Position numbers and translations under genes: made by a program. The notes under the pieces were generated by a model. That model did no database searches. It was given only the letters and a program-made list of their open reading frames with translations, and was not told the DNA's origin. From Corynebacterium suicordis DSM 45110 (lineage in GTDB: Bacteria > Actinomycetota > Actinomycetes > Mycobacteriales > Mycobacteriaceae), in the NCBI RefSeq assembly GCF_015351405.1, contig NZ_JADKMY010000002.1:310001-374000 (forward strand): a stretch of DNA of 64,000 bases. The letters are read 5' to 3'. Position 1 is the first letter of the stretch. Each line of letters begins with the position of its first letter. This document shows, in pieces, positions 1 to 8,747 of this stretch.

Positions 1-497
1 TCCTCAGAGGCGATATCCCCGGGGATCACCAGCACGGATACGCCGTTGCCAGCCATGGTGGACTGGATGGCGTGGTGCAGGATGGTGGCACCCTGCTCAG
101 CCGAATTCACCATTTCGCAGTAGCTGGAGCACTCCGCGAAGAGTTGCTCTGGGTGAGTCTCCTGGAAATAGTGGGAGCCGATGAATTGACTGGGGATGTG
201 GCTGGCGATAGCCAGCACCTTGGCACCGTTGCGGTGTGAGTCATAGAGGCCCTGCAGCATGTGCAGGTTTCCTGGGCCACAGCTTCCGGCGCAGACCGCC
301 AGCTTGCCGGTCATCTGAGACTCAGCGCCGGCGGCAAAGCCAGCCGCTTCTTCGTTACGCACATGCACCCATTCGATGTCACTGCGCTTCACGGCATCCA
401 CGATGGGGTTAAGGCTGTCCCCCACCAGGCCAAAAATTCTTTCTACACCGTTGTCTTCTAGGGTTTTTACCAACTGCTCGGCGTATGTCTTGCTCAT
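1..497 (-). CDS. pqo: Pyruvate:quinone oxidoreductase (pyruvate dehydrogenase, quinone), 3' end outside window
   Basis: ThDP- and FAD-dependent enzyme that oxidatively decarboxylates pyruvate to acetate and CO2 and passes electrons to menaquinone at the membrane. Only the first ~165 residues are here. They begin MSKTYAEQLVKTLEDNGVER and run into GLVGDSLNPIVDAV and HVRNEEAAGFAAGAES, with the catalytic glutamate of the ThDP Pyr domain in RNEEAA, then AGSCGPGN and the QSTMAG/VLVIPGDIA region, all typical of PoxB/Pqo. The ATG at 497 aligns with the usual family N-terminus; an in-frame ATG five codons upstream is possible. The C-terminal FAD and membrane-activation regions are not visible. The gene is transcribed leftward, away from the small HTH gene. 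Family identification is firm; the symbol follows C. glutamicum usage. Confidence 0.9.
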   Translation of the reverse strand, partial: MSKTYAEQLVKTLEDNGVERIFGLVGDSLNPIVDAVKRSDIEWVHVRNEEAAGFAAGAESQMTGKLAVCAGSCGPGNLHMLQGLYDSHRNGAKVLAIASHIPSQFIGSHYFQETHPEQLFAECSSYCEMVNSAEQGATILHHAIQSTMAGNGVSVLVIPGDIASE

Positions 498-702
498 TAT
501 CCCGTTCAGCATTCCTTCTTCATTGACGCTTATCGCATGTTGTGCGAACTCGATACTCTCCACCCTACGTGCGAGACCCGCACCTTGGCCGGGTAAAGAA
601 GCGCTCAATACATGCCTTGGGTGCGCACGCGTGAAAAAATATTTTGCGAAAGTTCTTTGCTTCTGAGGTGGCTCTTAGGTTTTAGCCTTAAACTCACTAG
701 GC

Positions 703-915
703 ATGGAACCAGTGATTATTGATCGCGTGAGCGGCGTTGAATTATGGACAGCTATCCAGTGTGCTGAGTTCTCCGGGACGGCACGCGGGACTTTTACCAG
801 CTACGCCGGCCGCGGCCGCGCACCCCAGCCCGTAGTCAAGCTTCATGGCCTCACGTTGTGGAACTCCCAGGACGTGAAGGACTGGCAGGAAAAACGCACC
901 GCGCAGAAGAGCTAA
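703..915 (+). CDS. Small helix-turn-helix DNA-binding protein (excisionase/AlpA-like)
   Basis: A 70-residue protein with the layout of a small winged-HTH of the MerR/excisionase kind: WTAIQCAEFSG is the likely first helix and turn, SYAGRGRAPQPV the recognition region and wing, and LTLWNSQDVKDWQ the C-terminal strand and helix. Such proteins bind DNA and regulate neighbouring or mobile genes; no target can be named here. The ATG at 703 is chosen because no better in-frame start exists. No mobile element is visible nearby. A strong rho-independent terminator follows about 20 bp after the stop, so it is its own transcription unit. It could be a free-standing regulator or a leftover of an integrated element. 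Confidence 0.65.
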   Translation: MEPVIIDRVSGVELWTAIQCAEFSGTARGTFTSYAGRGRAPQPVVKLHGLTLWNSQDVKDWQEKRTAQKS

Positions 916-935
916 GGTTCTCTCAGAAAAACCCC

Positions 936-977
936 AAAGCCCGCCTCGCTGCGCAATACGCAGCAGGGGCGGGCTTT
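936..977. terminator. Rho-independent terminator, usable by both convergent genes
   Basis: AAAGCCCGCC pairs with GGCGGGCTTT around a loop of about 22 nt. The A-start and T-end flanks make it work on either strand, fitting its position between the HTH gene (+) and rpiB (-). Confidence 0.85.
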
Positions 978-1035
978 GTGTACCTCGGGGCGGGTTAACT
1001 TCTCCCCTCCCCGCGGAAAACGGGGTCAAACGGTG

Positions 1036-1509
1036 CTAGTTCTTCGGCAGCTCTGGAGCTTCACCGGTGCGTTCGTACTCAGCCAGGATGTCAATGCGGC
1101 GCTGGTGGCGCGCTTCTTCGCTCCATGGCTGGCTAATGAAGGCATCCACGATCGCGAGTGCTTCCTCCTCGGAGTGCATGCGGCCGCCCAAGCCGATCAG
1201 CTGAGCCTTGTTGTGCTCCCGGGCTAGCTTGGCGGTCTCCACGGACCACGCGAGTGCGCAACGCGCACCCGGTACCTTGTTCGCGGCGATCTGCTCGCCG
1301 TTGCCGGATCCACCGAGGACAATGCCCAGGGATCCTTCGTCCTCTACCGTTCGACGCGCAGCTTCGATACAAAAAGCTGGGTAGTCATCGTTGGCGTCAT
1401 ACTCGTGAGCGCCACAATCGATGACCTCCAAGCCCTTGCTATTGAGGTGATCCTTGATCACGTTCTTCATCTCGAAGCCGGCATGGTCTGCACCTAAGTA
1501 AATTCGCAT
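1036..1509 (-). CDS. rpiB: Ribose-5-phosphate isomerase B
   Basis: Interconverts ribose 5-phosphate and ribulose 5-phosphate in the cytoplasmic pentose phosphate pathway. The 157-residue length and motifs match the RpiB/LacAB family: MRIYLGADHAGFE at the N-terminus (phosphate binding), GIVLGGSGNGEQIAANKVPG in the centre, REHNKAQLIGLGGRM, and the HQRRIDIL tail. The GNGEQ glutamate is the position used as catalytic base in the mycobacterial enzyme, in place of the E. coli cysteine (family knowledge). The ATG at 1509 is the natural family start. The DsbA-like gene ends 11 bp upstream on the same strand, so the two are probably one operon; pepN, DsbA-like and rpiB are also neighbours in C. glutamicum (from memory). 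Confidence 0.95.
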   Translation of the reverse strand: MRIYLGADHAGFEMKNVIKDHLNSKGLEVIDCGAHEYDANDDYPAFCIEAARRTVEDEGSLGIVLGGSGNGEQIAANKVPGARCALAWSVETAKLAREHNKAQLIGLGGRMHSEEEALAIVDAFISQPWSEEARHQRRIDILAEYERTGEAPELPKN

Positions 1510-1520
1510 AGTTGCAAATC

Positions 1521-2180
1521 TTAGCGCGTTGCGGAGGCGGGTTCCGCCTTGGGAGACTCGTTGCGGGAGCGCTTGAGCTCAAAGAAGTGGGGGAAGCTAC
1601 CGAGGGTGATGGCGGCGTCGAAAAGTTCTCCGGCTTTTTCGCCCTCTGGAATGCGGGTGAGTACGGGTCCGAAGAATGCGTTGTCGCCGATCTGCACCAC
1701 GGGAGTTCCCACGTCATCGCCCACCAGGGAAATGGCCTTCTCGTGGGAGGACTTGAGCTGGCTCATGTAGGAACCCTGCTCGTCATCTTCCTTGTGCGCT
1801 GCCTCAAAGAATGCAGGATCCGCGCCGATTTCTTGCAGGGTGTCCTTGATGAGCTGGTCATAGGCGTCTGCTTCTTGGCGGTGGCCGTAGCCTTCATTGT
1901 GGATCTTGGTTCCGAGAACGGTGTAGTAGGAATCCACCAGCTCTGGGCTTTCGGTGAACAGTCCGGCGGCAACCAGCGCTGGGCCCCGGGCGGCGATCAT
2001 CATGCGCTGGTAATCCTCTTCCAGGCCTTCACGACCGTCGTTGAGGACGAACAGGCTCATGGGAGCCCACTCGATTTTCACCTCGCGGACCTTTTCTACT
2101 TCCTTGAGCCAGCGGCTGGTGACCCAGGCAAACGGGCAAGTGACATCGAAGTACATGGTGACATTCTGATTCTGTGACAT
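1521..2180 (-). CDS. DsbA-family protein, mycothiol-linked disulfide oxidoreductase-like (CPFA motif)
   Basis: Thioredoxin-fold protein of the DsbA/FrnE-like group, about 219 residues, cytoplasmic because no signal peptide is present. It starts MSQNQNVTMYFDVTCPFAW; the single cysteine in TCPFAW is a one-cysteine active site, and the cis-proline region appears later as VGTPVVQIG. The helical insert (about residues 60-150) is typical of the family. Actinobacterial homologues act on mycothiol mixed disulfides; that role is inferred. The ATG at 2180 is preferred to an upstream one, which would put the protein deep inside pepN on the opposite strand. pepN is transcribed divergently from about 75 bp away, and rpiB follows on the same strand. 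Confidence 0.8.
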   Translation of the reverse strand: MSQNQNVTMYFDVTCPFAWVTSRWLKEVEKVREVKIEWAPMSLFVLNDGREGLEEDYQRMMIAARGPALVAAGLFTESPELVDSYYTVLGTKIHNEGYGHRQEADAYDQLIKDTLQEIGADPAFFEAAHKEDDEQGSYMSQLKSSHEKAISLVGDDVGTPVVQIGDNAFFGPVLTRIPEGEKAGELFDAAITLGSFPHFFELKRSRNESPKAEPASATR

Positions 2181-2256
2181 GTCTCCCACTGTAGACATCC
2201 CTGCGGACAACGGTGGCCACGAAGGGATTGTCCTGGCCGTGAGTATGGTGAGAATT

Positions 2257-5013
2257 ATGACTTCAACAAACCTGAACCACCGCGAGGCTGCAGAGCGCGC
2301 TCGTCTCATTTCCCACGTGCATTACGGCATTGAGCTGGATCTTAGCGAGGGTGGAGATGCTTCTGTCACCACGTTCCCCACCACAACCACCATTCGTTTT
2401 ACCTCTGAGGCCGGCTCCACGTTTGTGGATCTCCGCGCCCCGGAGGTGCACGCTGTGGTGCTGGATGGGCAGGACATCACCGATGCTGCCGTTCCCGTGG
2501 TTGATTCTTCTTACGACGCCACCGCGGGCATCCAGCTCCGCGATCTTTCCCAGGGCGAGCATGAGTTAGTCATCCGTGCTTCCGGCGCTTATTCCACCAC
2601 GGGCGAGGGTCTGCACCGCTTCACGGATCCCGCGGACAGCGAGGTGTACATGTACACCCAGTTCGAAACCGCCGATGCCAAGCGGGTGTTCGCGTGTTTC
2701 GATCAGCCGGACATCAAGGCCACCTACGAGGTGTCCGTGACCACCCCGGATGGCTGGTCGGTGGTGACCAATAACGTGATGGAGGAAAAGAGCGCTGCTG
2801 GCGGAGACGCTGCTGGTGAGGATGCCGGCGCGGGCAAGACCGTGCACACCTCCACCGTGGATTACCAACTCTCCACCTACTTGATCGCTTTCTGCGTGGG
2901 CCCCTGGCACGTGGTCCGCGATGAGTGGACGGGAAGCGTAACTGCGCACCCGGAGACATCCGCAGAAGCCACTGAAGCCGCGCGCCAACGGGGTGAGCTG
3001 ATCACCGAGGGTGAGATGCGCGTGCCGCTTGCCCTTTACTGCCGCCAATCGCTGGCGCAGTACCTGGACGCGGATGAACTCTTCGAGGTAACCAAACAGG
3101 GCTTTGATTACTACGCAGAGCACTTCGGGGTGGGTTACCCGTTCTACAAGTACGACCAAATCTTCTGCCCCGAATACAACATGGGCGCCATGGAAAATGC
3201 CGGCTGTGTGACCATCCGGGATGAGTACATCTTCCGTTCCGCAGCCAGCCACTACCAGTACGAACGCCGCGCGGACACCATTCTGCATGAGCTTGCCCAC
3301 ATGTGGTTCGGCGACCTGGTGACCATGCAATGGTGGGATGACCTGTGGCTCAATGAGTCCTTCGCCACGTGGTCAGCTGCCATGAGTCAGGCGGGTGCCA
3401 CGAAGTACACCACCGCATGGGTGACTTTCGCTAACAAGGAAAAGGCCTGGGCTTATGGGCAGGATCAGCTCCCCTCCACCCACCCGGTGTTCAGCGATGC
3501 TTCGGACATCGTGACCGTGGATGCCAACTTCGATGGCATCACCTACGCCAAGGGTGCCAGCGTGCTCAAGCAGCTCGCGGAATACGTGGGCATCGAGGCA
3601 TTCTTCTCCGGAATTCGCGCGCACTTCGCGGCTCACGCATGGGGCAATGCCACGTTTGCGGACTTGCTCCAGGCATTGGAGAAGGCCAGCGGACGCGATC
3701 TTTCCGATTGGGCTGCGCAGTGGCTCAAGACCACCGGCATCAATACGCTGGCTCCGGAATTCGAGGTCGCGGAAAACGGAATTTACTCAAGTTTTGCCAT
3801 TACACAGACTGGCGCGCAGCCGGGTGCTGGGGAAACCCGCACGCACCGCGTGGCAGTCGGCGTGTACTTCCTCCAGGAATCCGCCGATGGCGTGAGCTTG
3901 GAGCGCGGAGCTCGCGCTGAGCTGGATGTCTCCGGCGAGCGCACTGAGGTGACCGCACTGGTGGGTGCGAAGGCCGGGGATCTGGTGCTGGTCAATGACG
4001 ATGACCTCACCTACGCCTTCACCCAACTGGATGAGCAATCCCTGCGGACGGCCACCGAGAACATCGAGAAGATCACCAACCCGATGCCCCGCTCCCTCAT
4101 CTGGTCCGCCGCATGGCAAATGACCCGCAACGCACAGATGAAGGCGCGCGATTTCGTGGCGCTGGTGGCCCGTGGAGCCGCGGCAGAAACCGAACTGGCT
4201 GTCTTGGAGCAGCTGCTGTTGCAGAGTCGCTCGGCCGTGAGCAGCTTTGCCGATGAGGAATGGGCACGCACCGAAGGATGGCGCACCTTGCGCGGAGCAC
4301 TTTTGGGTGGCGTGGGCTCTTCCACCGGTCAGGCGCAGTTGGCGTTCGCGCGTGCCTTCGTGGGTTCCCAGCACTCTGAGCATTCCGCGGATGTACTGCG
4401 CGTACTGCTGGGAGAGAAGACCGAAGTGGATACCGCCGGCCCTCTGCAGGGCAAGACAGCTGCCGAGATGGCTCCTGGACTGGACATCGATCAGGATCTC
4501 CGCTGGTCACTGATCATCGCGCTGACCGGTGCGCAAACCGCTTCGGGAGAAAGCGCGGAGCAGGTGGAAGCCCGCATCGCTGCTGAGCTGGAGAAGGACT
4601 CCTCCTCAACTGGAGCCGCATTGGCCGTGCAGGCTCGCGCTGCCCGCCCCGATGCAGAAAACAAGCGAAACATCTGGGAGGACATCACGGTGCGTGGCCC
4701 ACAGCTCTCTAACCTGCAGCTGCGCCACAAGATGGCAGGCTTCGCGCACGTTGGCCAGGGATCGCTACTGGAAGAGTTCGGCCCGAAGTACGTGGACATC
4801 GCGCCGCGGTTGTGGAACGCGCTGTCCCCAGAGATGGCGCTGCGCACTCTGGAAGGAATCTACCCATCCTGGGATAAGCGGGAAGAGACGGACGCTGCCA
4901 TCGCTCAGCTGGTGGATGCGCAGGACACTCCTGCAGGATTGCGCCGTACTTTGCGCGAAGGCCGCGACCGGGTGGCCCGCGCCAAGGCCGCGCGCGAGTT
5001 CGACCGTTCATGA
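2257..5013 (+). CDS. pepN: Aminopeptidase N (M1 zinc metallopeptidase)
   Basis: Cytoplasmic M1 aminopeptidase that trims N-terminal residues from peptides. The 918-residue protein shows the GAMEN exopeptidase motif (M309-N314, in MGAMENAG) and the zinc site HELAH at 344-348, with the third ligand E367 in WLNESF. An N-terminal beta-saddle domain precedes this, and an ERAP1-like helical C-terminal domain fills residues ~500-918. The ATG at 2257 gives MTSTNLNHREAAERARLISHV, matching actinobacterial PepN starts; an earlier in-frame ATG at 2179 would overlap the divergent gene. glbO follows 54 bp downstream on the same strand behind its own strong RBS. Confidence 0.96.
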   Translation: MTSTNLNHREAAERARLISHVHYGIELDLSEGGDASVTTFPTTTTIRFTSEAGSTFVDLRAPEVHAVVLDGQDITDAAVPVVDSSYDATAGIQLRDLSQGEHELVIRASGAYSTTGEGLHRFTDPADSEVYMYTQFETADAKRVFACFDQPDIKATYEVSVTTPDGWSVVTNNVMEEKSAAGGDAAGEDAGAGKTVHTSTVDYQLSTYLIAFCVGPWHVVRDEWTGSVTAHPETSAEATEAARQRGELITEGEMRVPLALYCRQSLAQYLDADELFEVTKQGFDYYAEHFGVGYPFYKYDQIFCPEYNMGAMENAGCVTIRDEYIFRSAASHYQYERRADTILHELAHMWFGDLVTMQWWDDLWLNESFATWSAAMSQAGATKYTTAWVTFANKEKAWAYGQDQLPSTHPVFSDASDIVTVDANFDGITYAKGASVLKQLAEYVGIEAFFSGIRAHFAAHAWGNATFADLLQALEKASGRDLSDWAAQWLKTTGINTLAPEFEVAENGIYSSFAITQTGAQPGAGETRTHRVAVGVYFLQESADGVSLERGARAELDVSGERTEVTALVGAKAGDLVLVNDDDLTYAFTQLDEQSLRTATENIEKITNPMPRSLIWSAAWQMTRNAQMKARDFVALVARGAAAETELAVLEQLLLQSRSAVSSFADEEWARTEGWRTLRGALLGGVGSSTGQAQLAFARAFVGSQHSEHSADVLRVLLGEKTEVDTAGPLQGKTAAEMAPGLDIDQDLRWSLIIALTGAQTASGESAEQVEARIAAELEKDSSSTGAALAVQARAARPDAENKRNIWEDITVRGPQLSNLQLRHKMAGFAHVGQGSLLEEFGPKYVDIAPRLWNALSPEMALRTLEGIYPSWDKREETDAAIAQLVDAQDTPAGLRRTLREGRDRVARAKAAREFDRS

Positions 5014-5067
5014 TTTTCCAGCTGGCTACTATGGATGTTGAGGCTCGAATCTTAGGAGGATTCAACG

Positions 5068-5496
5068 ATGAGTAACTTCTACGATGCTGTCGGAGGCGAG
5101 GAAACCTTCCGGACCATTGTTCACGAGTTCTACAAGCAGGTTCCGGAGGATGACATCCTCGGCCCGATGTACCCCAACCAAGATTTCAAGGGTGCGGAAG
5201 ATCGCCTGCGCTGGTTCTTGGTGCAATATTGGGGCGGCCCGCAAGAGTTCAACGAGAAGCGTGGCCATCCTCGCCTGCGCATGCGCCACGCGGCCTTCAC
5301 CATTGATGAGGCCGCGCGCGATCGTTGGCTGGAACTGATGGGTAACGCGATGTCCACGCTGAGCAGCGAGCAACTGCCCGATGAATACCGCGCTGCCATG
5401 TGGGACCACATGGTGCGGGTGGCCAACATGTTGATCAACACGGAAACCCCCACCGAGCATGGGCTGCCCCTGACGGAAAATCCTCCCCAGGCCTGA
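5068..5496 (+). CDS. glbO: Group II truncated hemoglobin (trHbO)
   Basis: Small cytoplasmic haem protein of the trHbO class, 142 residues. SNFYDAVGGEETFRTIVHEFY begins the 2-on-2 globin fold, DILGPMYP and LRWFLVQYWGGP line the haem pocket, RMRHAAFTI carries the proximal histidine, and the conserved tryptophan in AAMWDHMVR is the G8 position of group II. Proposed roles for the family are O2/NO chemistry and oxidative stress protection. The start has a canonical AGGAGG 9 bp upstream. It follows pepN in the same direction and may be co-transcribed; pepN-glbO linkage is common in Actinobacteria. Confidence 0.94.
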   Translation: MSNFYDAVGGEETFRTIVHEFYKQVPEDDILGPMYPNQDFKGAEDRLRWFLVQYWGGPQEFNEKRGHPRLRMRHAAFTIDEAARDRWLELMGNAMSTLSSEQLPDEYRAAMWDHMVRVANMLINTETPTEHGLPLTENPPQA

Positions 5497-5519
5497 CTCA
5501 GCCGTCTAGCGCTAATCTC

Positions 5520-6218
5520 CTAGCGTGGCGATGGCACGCGCGCTAGGCCACCTGGCCGTGGCGAGTAAACGGTGCCGTAGAGGGCGTCGATACGGATCCA
5601 CGAAGCGGTCACGGACACCCGCAGCAGATCGAACTTGCTCAGTTCTGGTGCGGTGGGCTTAGCAATCACGCCCAAACCGCCCAATGCGGCCAGGTGCCTG
5701 CCGGTGAGTGCCACGCGCTCGTCGTTTTCTTCCGACGTCACCTCCACCACCTCTTGCTCCAGCAGCGAACGAGCGATCCCTCCCGGAGCGGAGGCATCGG
5801 CATTCTCCTTGCCCATCGTGGCGTGAGCATTGCGAACTTCCTCAGCGGGGATCTTATCAACCACCTGGAATCCCTCCAGTGGCGGCAGAGTGCCTGCCCA
5901 CATGAAGTCCATGCTCATTCCCAGATCCAGCTGTTCTCCTGGGCTGGCGGTATCCAACTTAGGCGCGATCTCGCGCGCCATTGCTACGGTCTCCTCGGTC
6001 ACCGTTCCGGCGATCCTCTGGGAAACCACGCAGTGCAAGGGAGTGGAGATGAATACATCCGTGGCACCTTCTACGGCTGAAGGGCGGAAGCGGATGAGCG
6101 CATCGGGATCCATGGACAGTGCCCTTCGCGCGATCGACGCGGTGCGCTGCAATGCCCCCTCGATGCTCTTGGCATCTTGCGGGGTGGATGAGACGGGAAT
6201 GTTGAGCTGCGCAGTCAT
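5520..6218 (-). CDS. Conserved actinobacterial protein of unknown function
   Basis: 232 residues with no signal peptide, membrane segment or recognised catalytic motif. The N-terminal half (IRFRPSAVEGATDVFISTPLHCVVSQR) looks like an alternating strand/helix domain. The tail (SKFDLLRVSVTASWIRIDALYG) resembles uncharacterised proteins encoded beside thioesterase genes in Corynebacterium and Mycobacterium. The ATG at 6218 has GGGAACT just upstream. It is convergent with glbO (23 bp apart) and follows the thioesterase gene on the same strand by 72 bp, so co-transcription with the thioesterase is possible. No function is proposed. Confidence 0.7.
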   Translation of the reverse strand: MTAQLNIPVSSTPQDAKSIEGALQRTASIARRALSMDPDALIRFRPSAVEGATDVFISTPLHCVVSQRIAGTVTEETVAMAREIAPKLDTASPGEQLDLGMSMDFMWAGTLPPLEGFQVVDKIPAEEVRNAHATMGKENADASAPGGIARSLLEQEVVEVTSEENDERVALTGRHLAALGGLGVIAKPTAPELSKFDLLRVSVTASWIRIDALYGTVYSPRPGGLARVPSPR

Positions 6219-6290
6219 AGTTCCCAGTGTAGGACTTCTCCCCCGCTGACCCCGCGAAGCCCAACTGTTGCCACTCGTAGATCGAGCGTT

Positions 6291-6773
6291 TTAGGCGACT
6301 TCACCTTCGATGTCGTCCGCGTTTTGCTCATCCTCTTCCACGGGGATGAAGAACAGGTTGAGGTTCTTGATGTCTTCCTCAGACCACGCACGGGACTTGC
6401 CAGTCATCATGTCCACGCCAACCATGACGGTGTCCACGGTGCAGACCACGTTGGAGTTGGAATCCCGGCACTCTTGGCGCATCACGCAGGACTTCGTGCC
6501 CACCTGAGTCACGAAGGTTCGCACGGCTACTTCGTTCTCCCCTGGGGAGAGCGGGCGCGGGTAATCGATGGTGGTGTGACGAACAAAGAACGGTGGGACA
6601 GCGATATCCATCTCAGTGAGCACATCTCGCAGGAAAACCATGCGGGCATCTTGCGCGAATTCCAGGTACTTTGCGTTATTCACGTGCTGGTACTGGTCGA
6701 AATCTGTCCACCGCAGTTCGCGGTGGCAGGTGTGCCATCTGGCACCGGTCTCTTCGTGCTTGATAAATGGCAT
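6291..6773 (-). CDS. Acyl-CoA thioesterase, hotdog fold (4HBT family)
   Basis: A 160-residue single-hotdog protein likely to hydrolyse acyl-CoA or similar thioesters. The family signature is RWTDFDQYQHVNNAKYLEFAQDAR: the aspartate in TDFDQYQHVNN is the catalytic residue position in YbgC/FadM-type enzymes, and HTTIDYPRPLSPGENEV forms the next strands. The ATG giving MPFIKHEETG is preferred over an ORF extension of 21 residues because AAAGGACA lies upstream at a workable distance. The short acidic tail (EEDEQNADDIEGEVA) is unremarkable. The upstream region holds a good inverted repeat (6859-6879) that could bind a regulator. Confidence 0.85.
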   Translation of the reverse strand: MPFIKHEETGARWHTCHRELRWTDFDQYQHVNNAKYLEFAQDARMVFLRDVLTEMDIAVPPFFVRHTTIDYPRPLSPGENEVAVRTFVTQVGTKSCVMRQECRDSNSNVVCTVDTVMVGVDMMTGKSRAWSEEDIKNLNLFFIPVEEDEQNADDIEGEVA

Positions 6774-6858
6774 GGTTGAACCATTGTCCTTTCCTACTGC
6801 ATGTCCTACTGCGTGCTTCGCCGTCTCGCGGAACACCGTTGATACTATCCTTCAGGAT

Positions 6859-6879
6859 ATTATTTTGTTACAAAATAGT
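6859..6879. promoter_or_regulatory. Candidate operator upstream of the thioesterase gene
   Basis: ATTATTTTG-TTA-CAAAATAGT: two 9-nt arms with one mismatch around a 3-nt spacer, in an AT-rich stretch about 85 bp upstream of the thioesterase start. A second, shorter palindrome (ATCCTTCAGGAT) lies just beside it at 6847-6858. Size and symmetry fit a dimeric repressor such as a TetR-family protein, but the regulator is unknown. Confidence 0.4.
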
Positions 6880-6906
6880 AACCGATCCCACCGGCATTAC
6901 ACGGCA

Positions 6907-6941
6907 AAACCCCGGAAAACGCATAAGCGTTTCGGGGGTTT
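6907..6941. terminator. Rho-independent terminator downstream of ettA
   Basis: AAACCCCGGAAAACGC pairs with GCGTTTCGGGGGTTT around a 4-nt loop, with one mismatched pair. It lies 22 bp beyond the ettA stop on the leftward strand. Confidence 0.8.
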
Positions 6942-6963
6942 GACGAGAAAAACGGGCGAAAAG

Positions 6964-8634
6964 TTAGCGGGTCAACCTACGGTGAGTAACCCGAGATGGG
7001 CGCGCGGCATCTGGGCCCAAACGCTCGATCTTGTTCTTTTCATAATCCTCGAAGTTGCCTTCGAACCAGTACCACTGGCCTTCTGCAACATTGCCTTCCC
7101 ACGCCAAAATGTGGGTACAGGTTCGATCCAGGAACCAACGATCGTGAGAAATCACCACGGCGCAGCCCGGGAACTTCTCCAGAGCATTCTCCAAAGAACC
7201 GAGGGTTTCCACGTCCAGGTCGTTTGTTGGCTCATCCAGCAGGATCAGGTTGCCACCCTGCTTCAAGGTCAGTGCCAGGTTGAGGCGGTTGCGCTCACCA
7301 CCGGACAGCACCTTGGAAGGCTTCTGCTGATCTGGTCCCTTGAATCCGAACGCGGAAAGGTACGCACGTGATGGCATTTCATTTTGCCCCACCACGATGT
7401 AGTCCAGACCATCGGAAACTACTTCCCACACGGTCTTTTCCGGATCAATGTTCGCACGGTTCTGATCCACGTAGCTCAGCTGAACGGTGGAGCCCACCTT
7501 CACCTCGCCAGCATCCGGATCTTCCAAGCCCACGATGGTCTTGAACAGGGTGGTCTTACCCACACCGTTGGGGCCGATGACTCCCACGATGCCGTTACGG
7601 GGCAGGGTGAACGAGAGGTCCTTGATCAGAACGCGATCGCCGAAGCCCTTGACCAGACCCTTGGCTTCCACAACCTGGTTACCCAAGCGTGGAGGGGTGG
7701 GGATCTGGATTTCTTCGAAATCTAGCTTCTTGAACTGCTCTGCCTCGGCCGCCATTTCTTCATAGCGATCCAAACGAGCCTTGTTCTTGGCCTGACGAGC
7801 CTTAGCACCGGAGCGCACCCAAGCCAGCTCTTCCTTCAGACGCTTCTGCAGCTTCTGATCCTTCTTGCCTGCAACCTCCAAGCGCTTCTGCTTGGTCTCC
7901 AGGTAGGTGGAGTAGTTGCCCTCGTATGGGTAGAGCTTTCCGCGGTCCACCTCACAGATCCAGCTGGCCACGTGATCCAGGAAGTAACGGTCGTGTGTCA
8001 CGGCCAAGACGGCACCTGGGTATTTAGCCAGGTGCTGCTCCAGCCAGAGCACGGATTCCGCATCCAGGTGGTTAGTTGGCTCATCGAGAAGCAGAAGATC
8101 GGGCTCGCTCAACAGCAGCTTGGCCAGCGCAACGCGACGACGCTCACCACCGGAGAGCTGAGTAACGCTCTCCTCCGGTGGAGGACAGCGCAGGGCATCC
8201 ATGGCCTGCTCAACCTTGGAATCCAGTTCCCAGGCATCTGCGGCATCGATCTTTTCCTGCAGCTCAGTCATTTCTTCCATGAGCTCATCGGTGTAGTTAG
8301 TGGCCATTTCTTCCGCGATGGCCTCATAACGCTGGCGGATCTGGAAGATCTCGCCCATGCCCTCTTCGACGTTCTCGCGAACGTTCTTCTCTTCATTCAA
8401 CGGGGGCTCCTGCAGCAGGATGCCCACGGAAGCGCCCGGGTCGAGGAAGGATTCACCGTTGGACGGCTGATCAATTCCCGCCATGATCTTCAGAATCGAA
8501 GACTTACCCGCACCATTTGGTCCCACCACGCCAATCTTGGCGCCAGGATAAAACGCCATGGTGACGTTATCGAGAATGACCTTATCGCCGTGCGCTTTGC
8601 GCACGTTCTTCATTGTGTAAATGAACTCGCCCAC
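6964..8634 (-). CDS. ettA: ABC-F protein, energy-dependent translational throttle EttA
   Basis: Cytoplasmic ABC-F ATPase that binds the ribosomal E site and gates early elongation according to the ATP/ADP ratio. The 556-residue protein has two ABC modules: Walker A GPNGAGKS and signature LSGGERRR in the first, Walker A GPNGVGKT and LSGGERNR in the second, each followed by LLLDEPTNHLD or ILLDEPTNDLD. The inter-domain linker (about 240-310) is basic and helical, with an arm in the first module as in EttA. The start is GTG at 8634, giving MGEFIYTMKNVRKAHG, which aligns with E. coli EttA (MAQFVYTM...); GAAGAG lies 6 nt upstream. Monocistronic with its own terminator. Confidence 0.95.
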   Translation of the reverse strand: MGEFIYTMKNVRKAHGDKVILDNVTMAFYPGAKIGVVGPNGAGKSSILKIMAGIDQPSNGESFLDPGASVGILLQEPPLNEEKNVRENVEEGMGEIFQIRQRYEAIAEEMATNYTDELMEEMTELQEKIDAADAWELDSKVEQAMDALRCPPPEESVTQLSGGERRRVALAKLLLSEPDLLLLDEPTNHLDAESVLWLEQHLAKYPGAVLAVTHDRYFLDHVASWICEVDRGKLYPYEGNYSTYLETKQKRLEVAGKKDQKLQKRLKEELAWVRSGAKARQAKNKARLDRYEEMAAEAEQFKKLDFEEIQIPTPPRLGNQVVEAKGLVKGFGDRVLIKDLSFTLPRNGIVGVIGPNGVGKTTLFKTIVGLEDPDAGEVKVGSTVQLSYVDQNRANIDPEKTVWEVVSDGLDYIVVGQNEMPSRAYLSAFGFKGPDQQKPSKVLSGGERNRLNLALTLKQGGNLILLDEPTNDLDVETLGSLENALEKFPGCAVVISHDRWFLDRTCTHILAWEGNVAEGQWYWFEGNFEDYEKNKIERLGPDAARPSRVTHRRLTR

Positions 8635-8747
8635 GGTGAACTCTTCTTACCTTTCGACGTACATGAATTTCCCTTCAACAGTGTACGTCCTTAACCTGCG
8701 CCTCCCTAGTTCACACGTTTGCCGAGAGGATTACGCTTAATCTGCTC

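Noticed and set aside
660..700. Possible DtxR box upstream of the small HTH gene
   Set aside because: Only the first seven bases of TTAGGTTTTAGCC agree with the consensus; the second half-site is missing.
2181..2309. N-terminal extension of the DsbA-like gene
   Set aside because: It would overlap the beginning of pepN on the other strand; family similarity starts at 2180.
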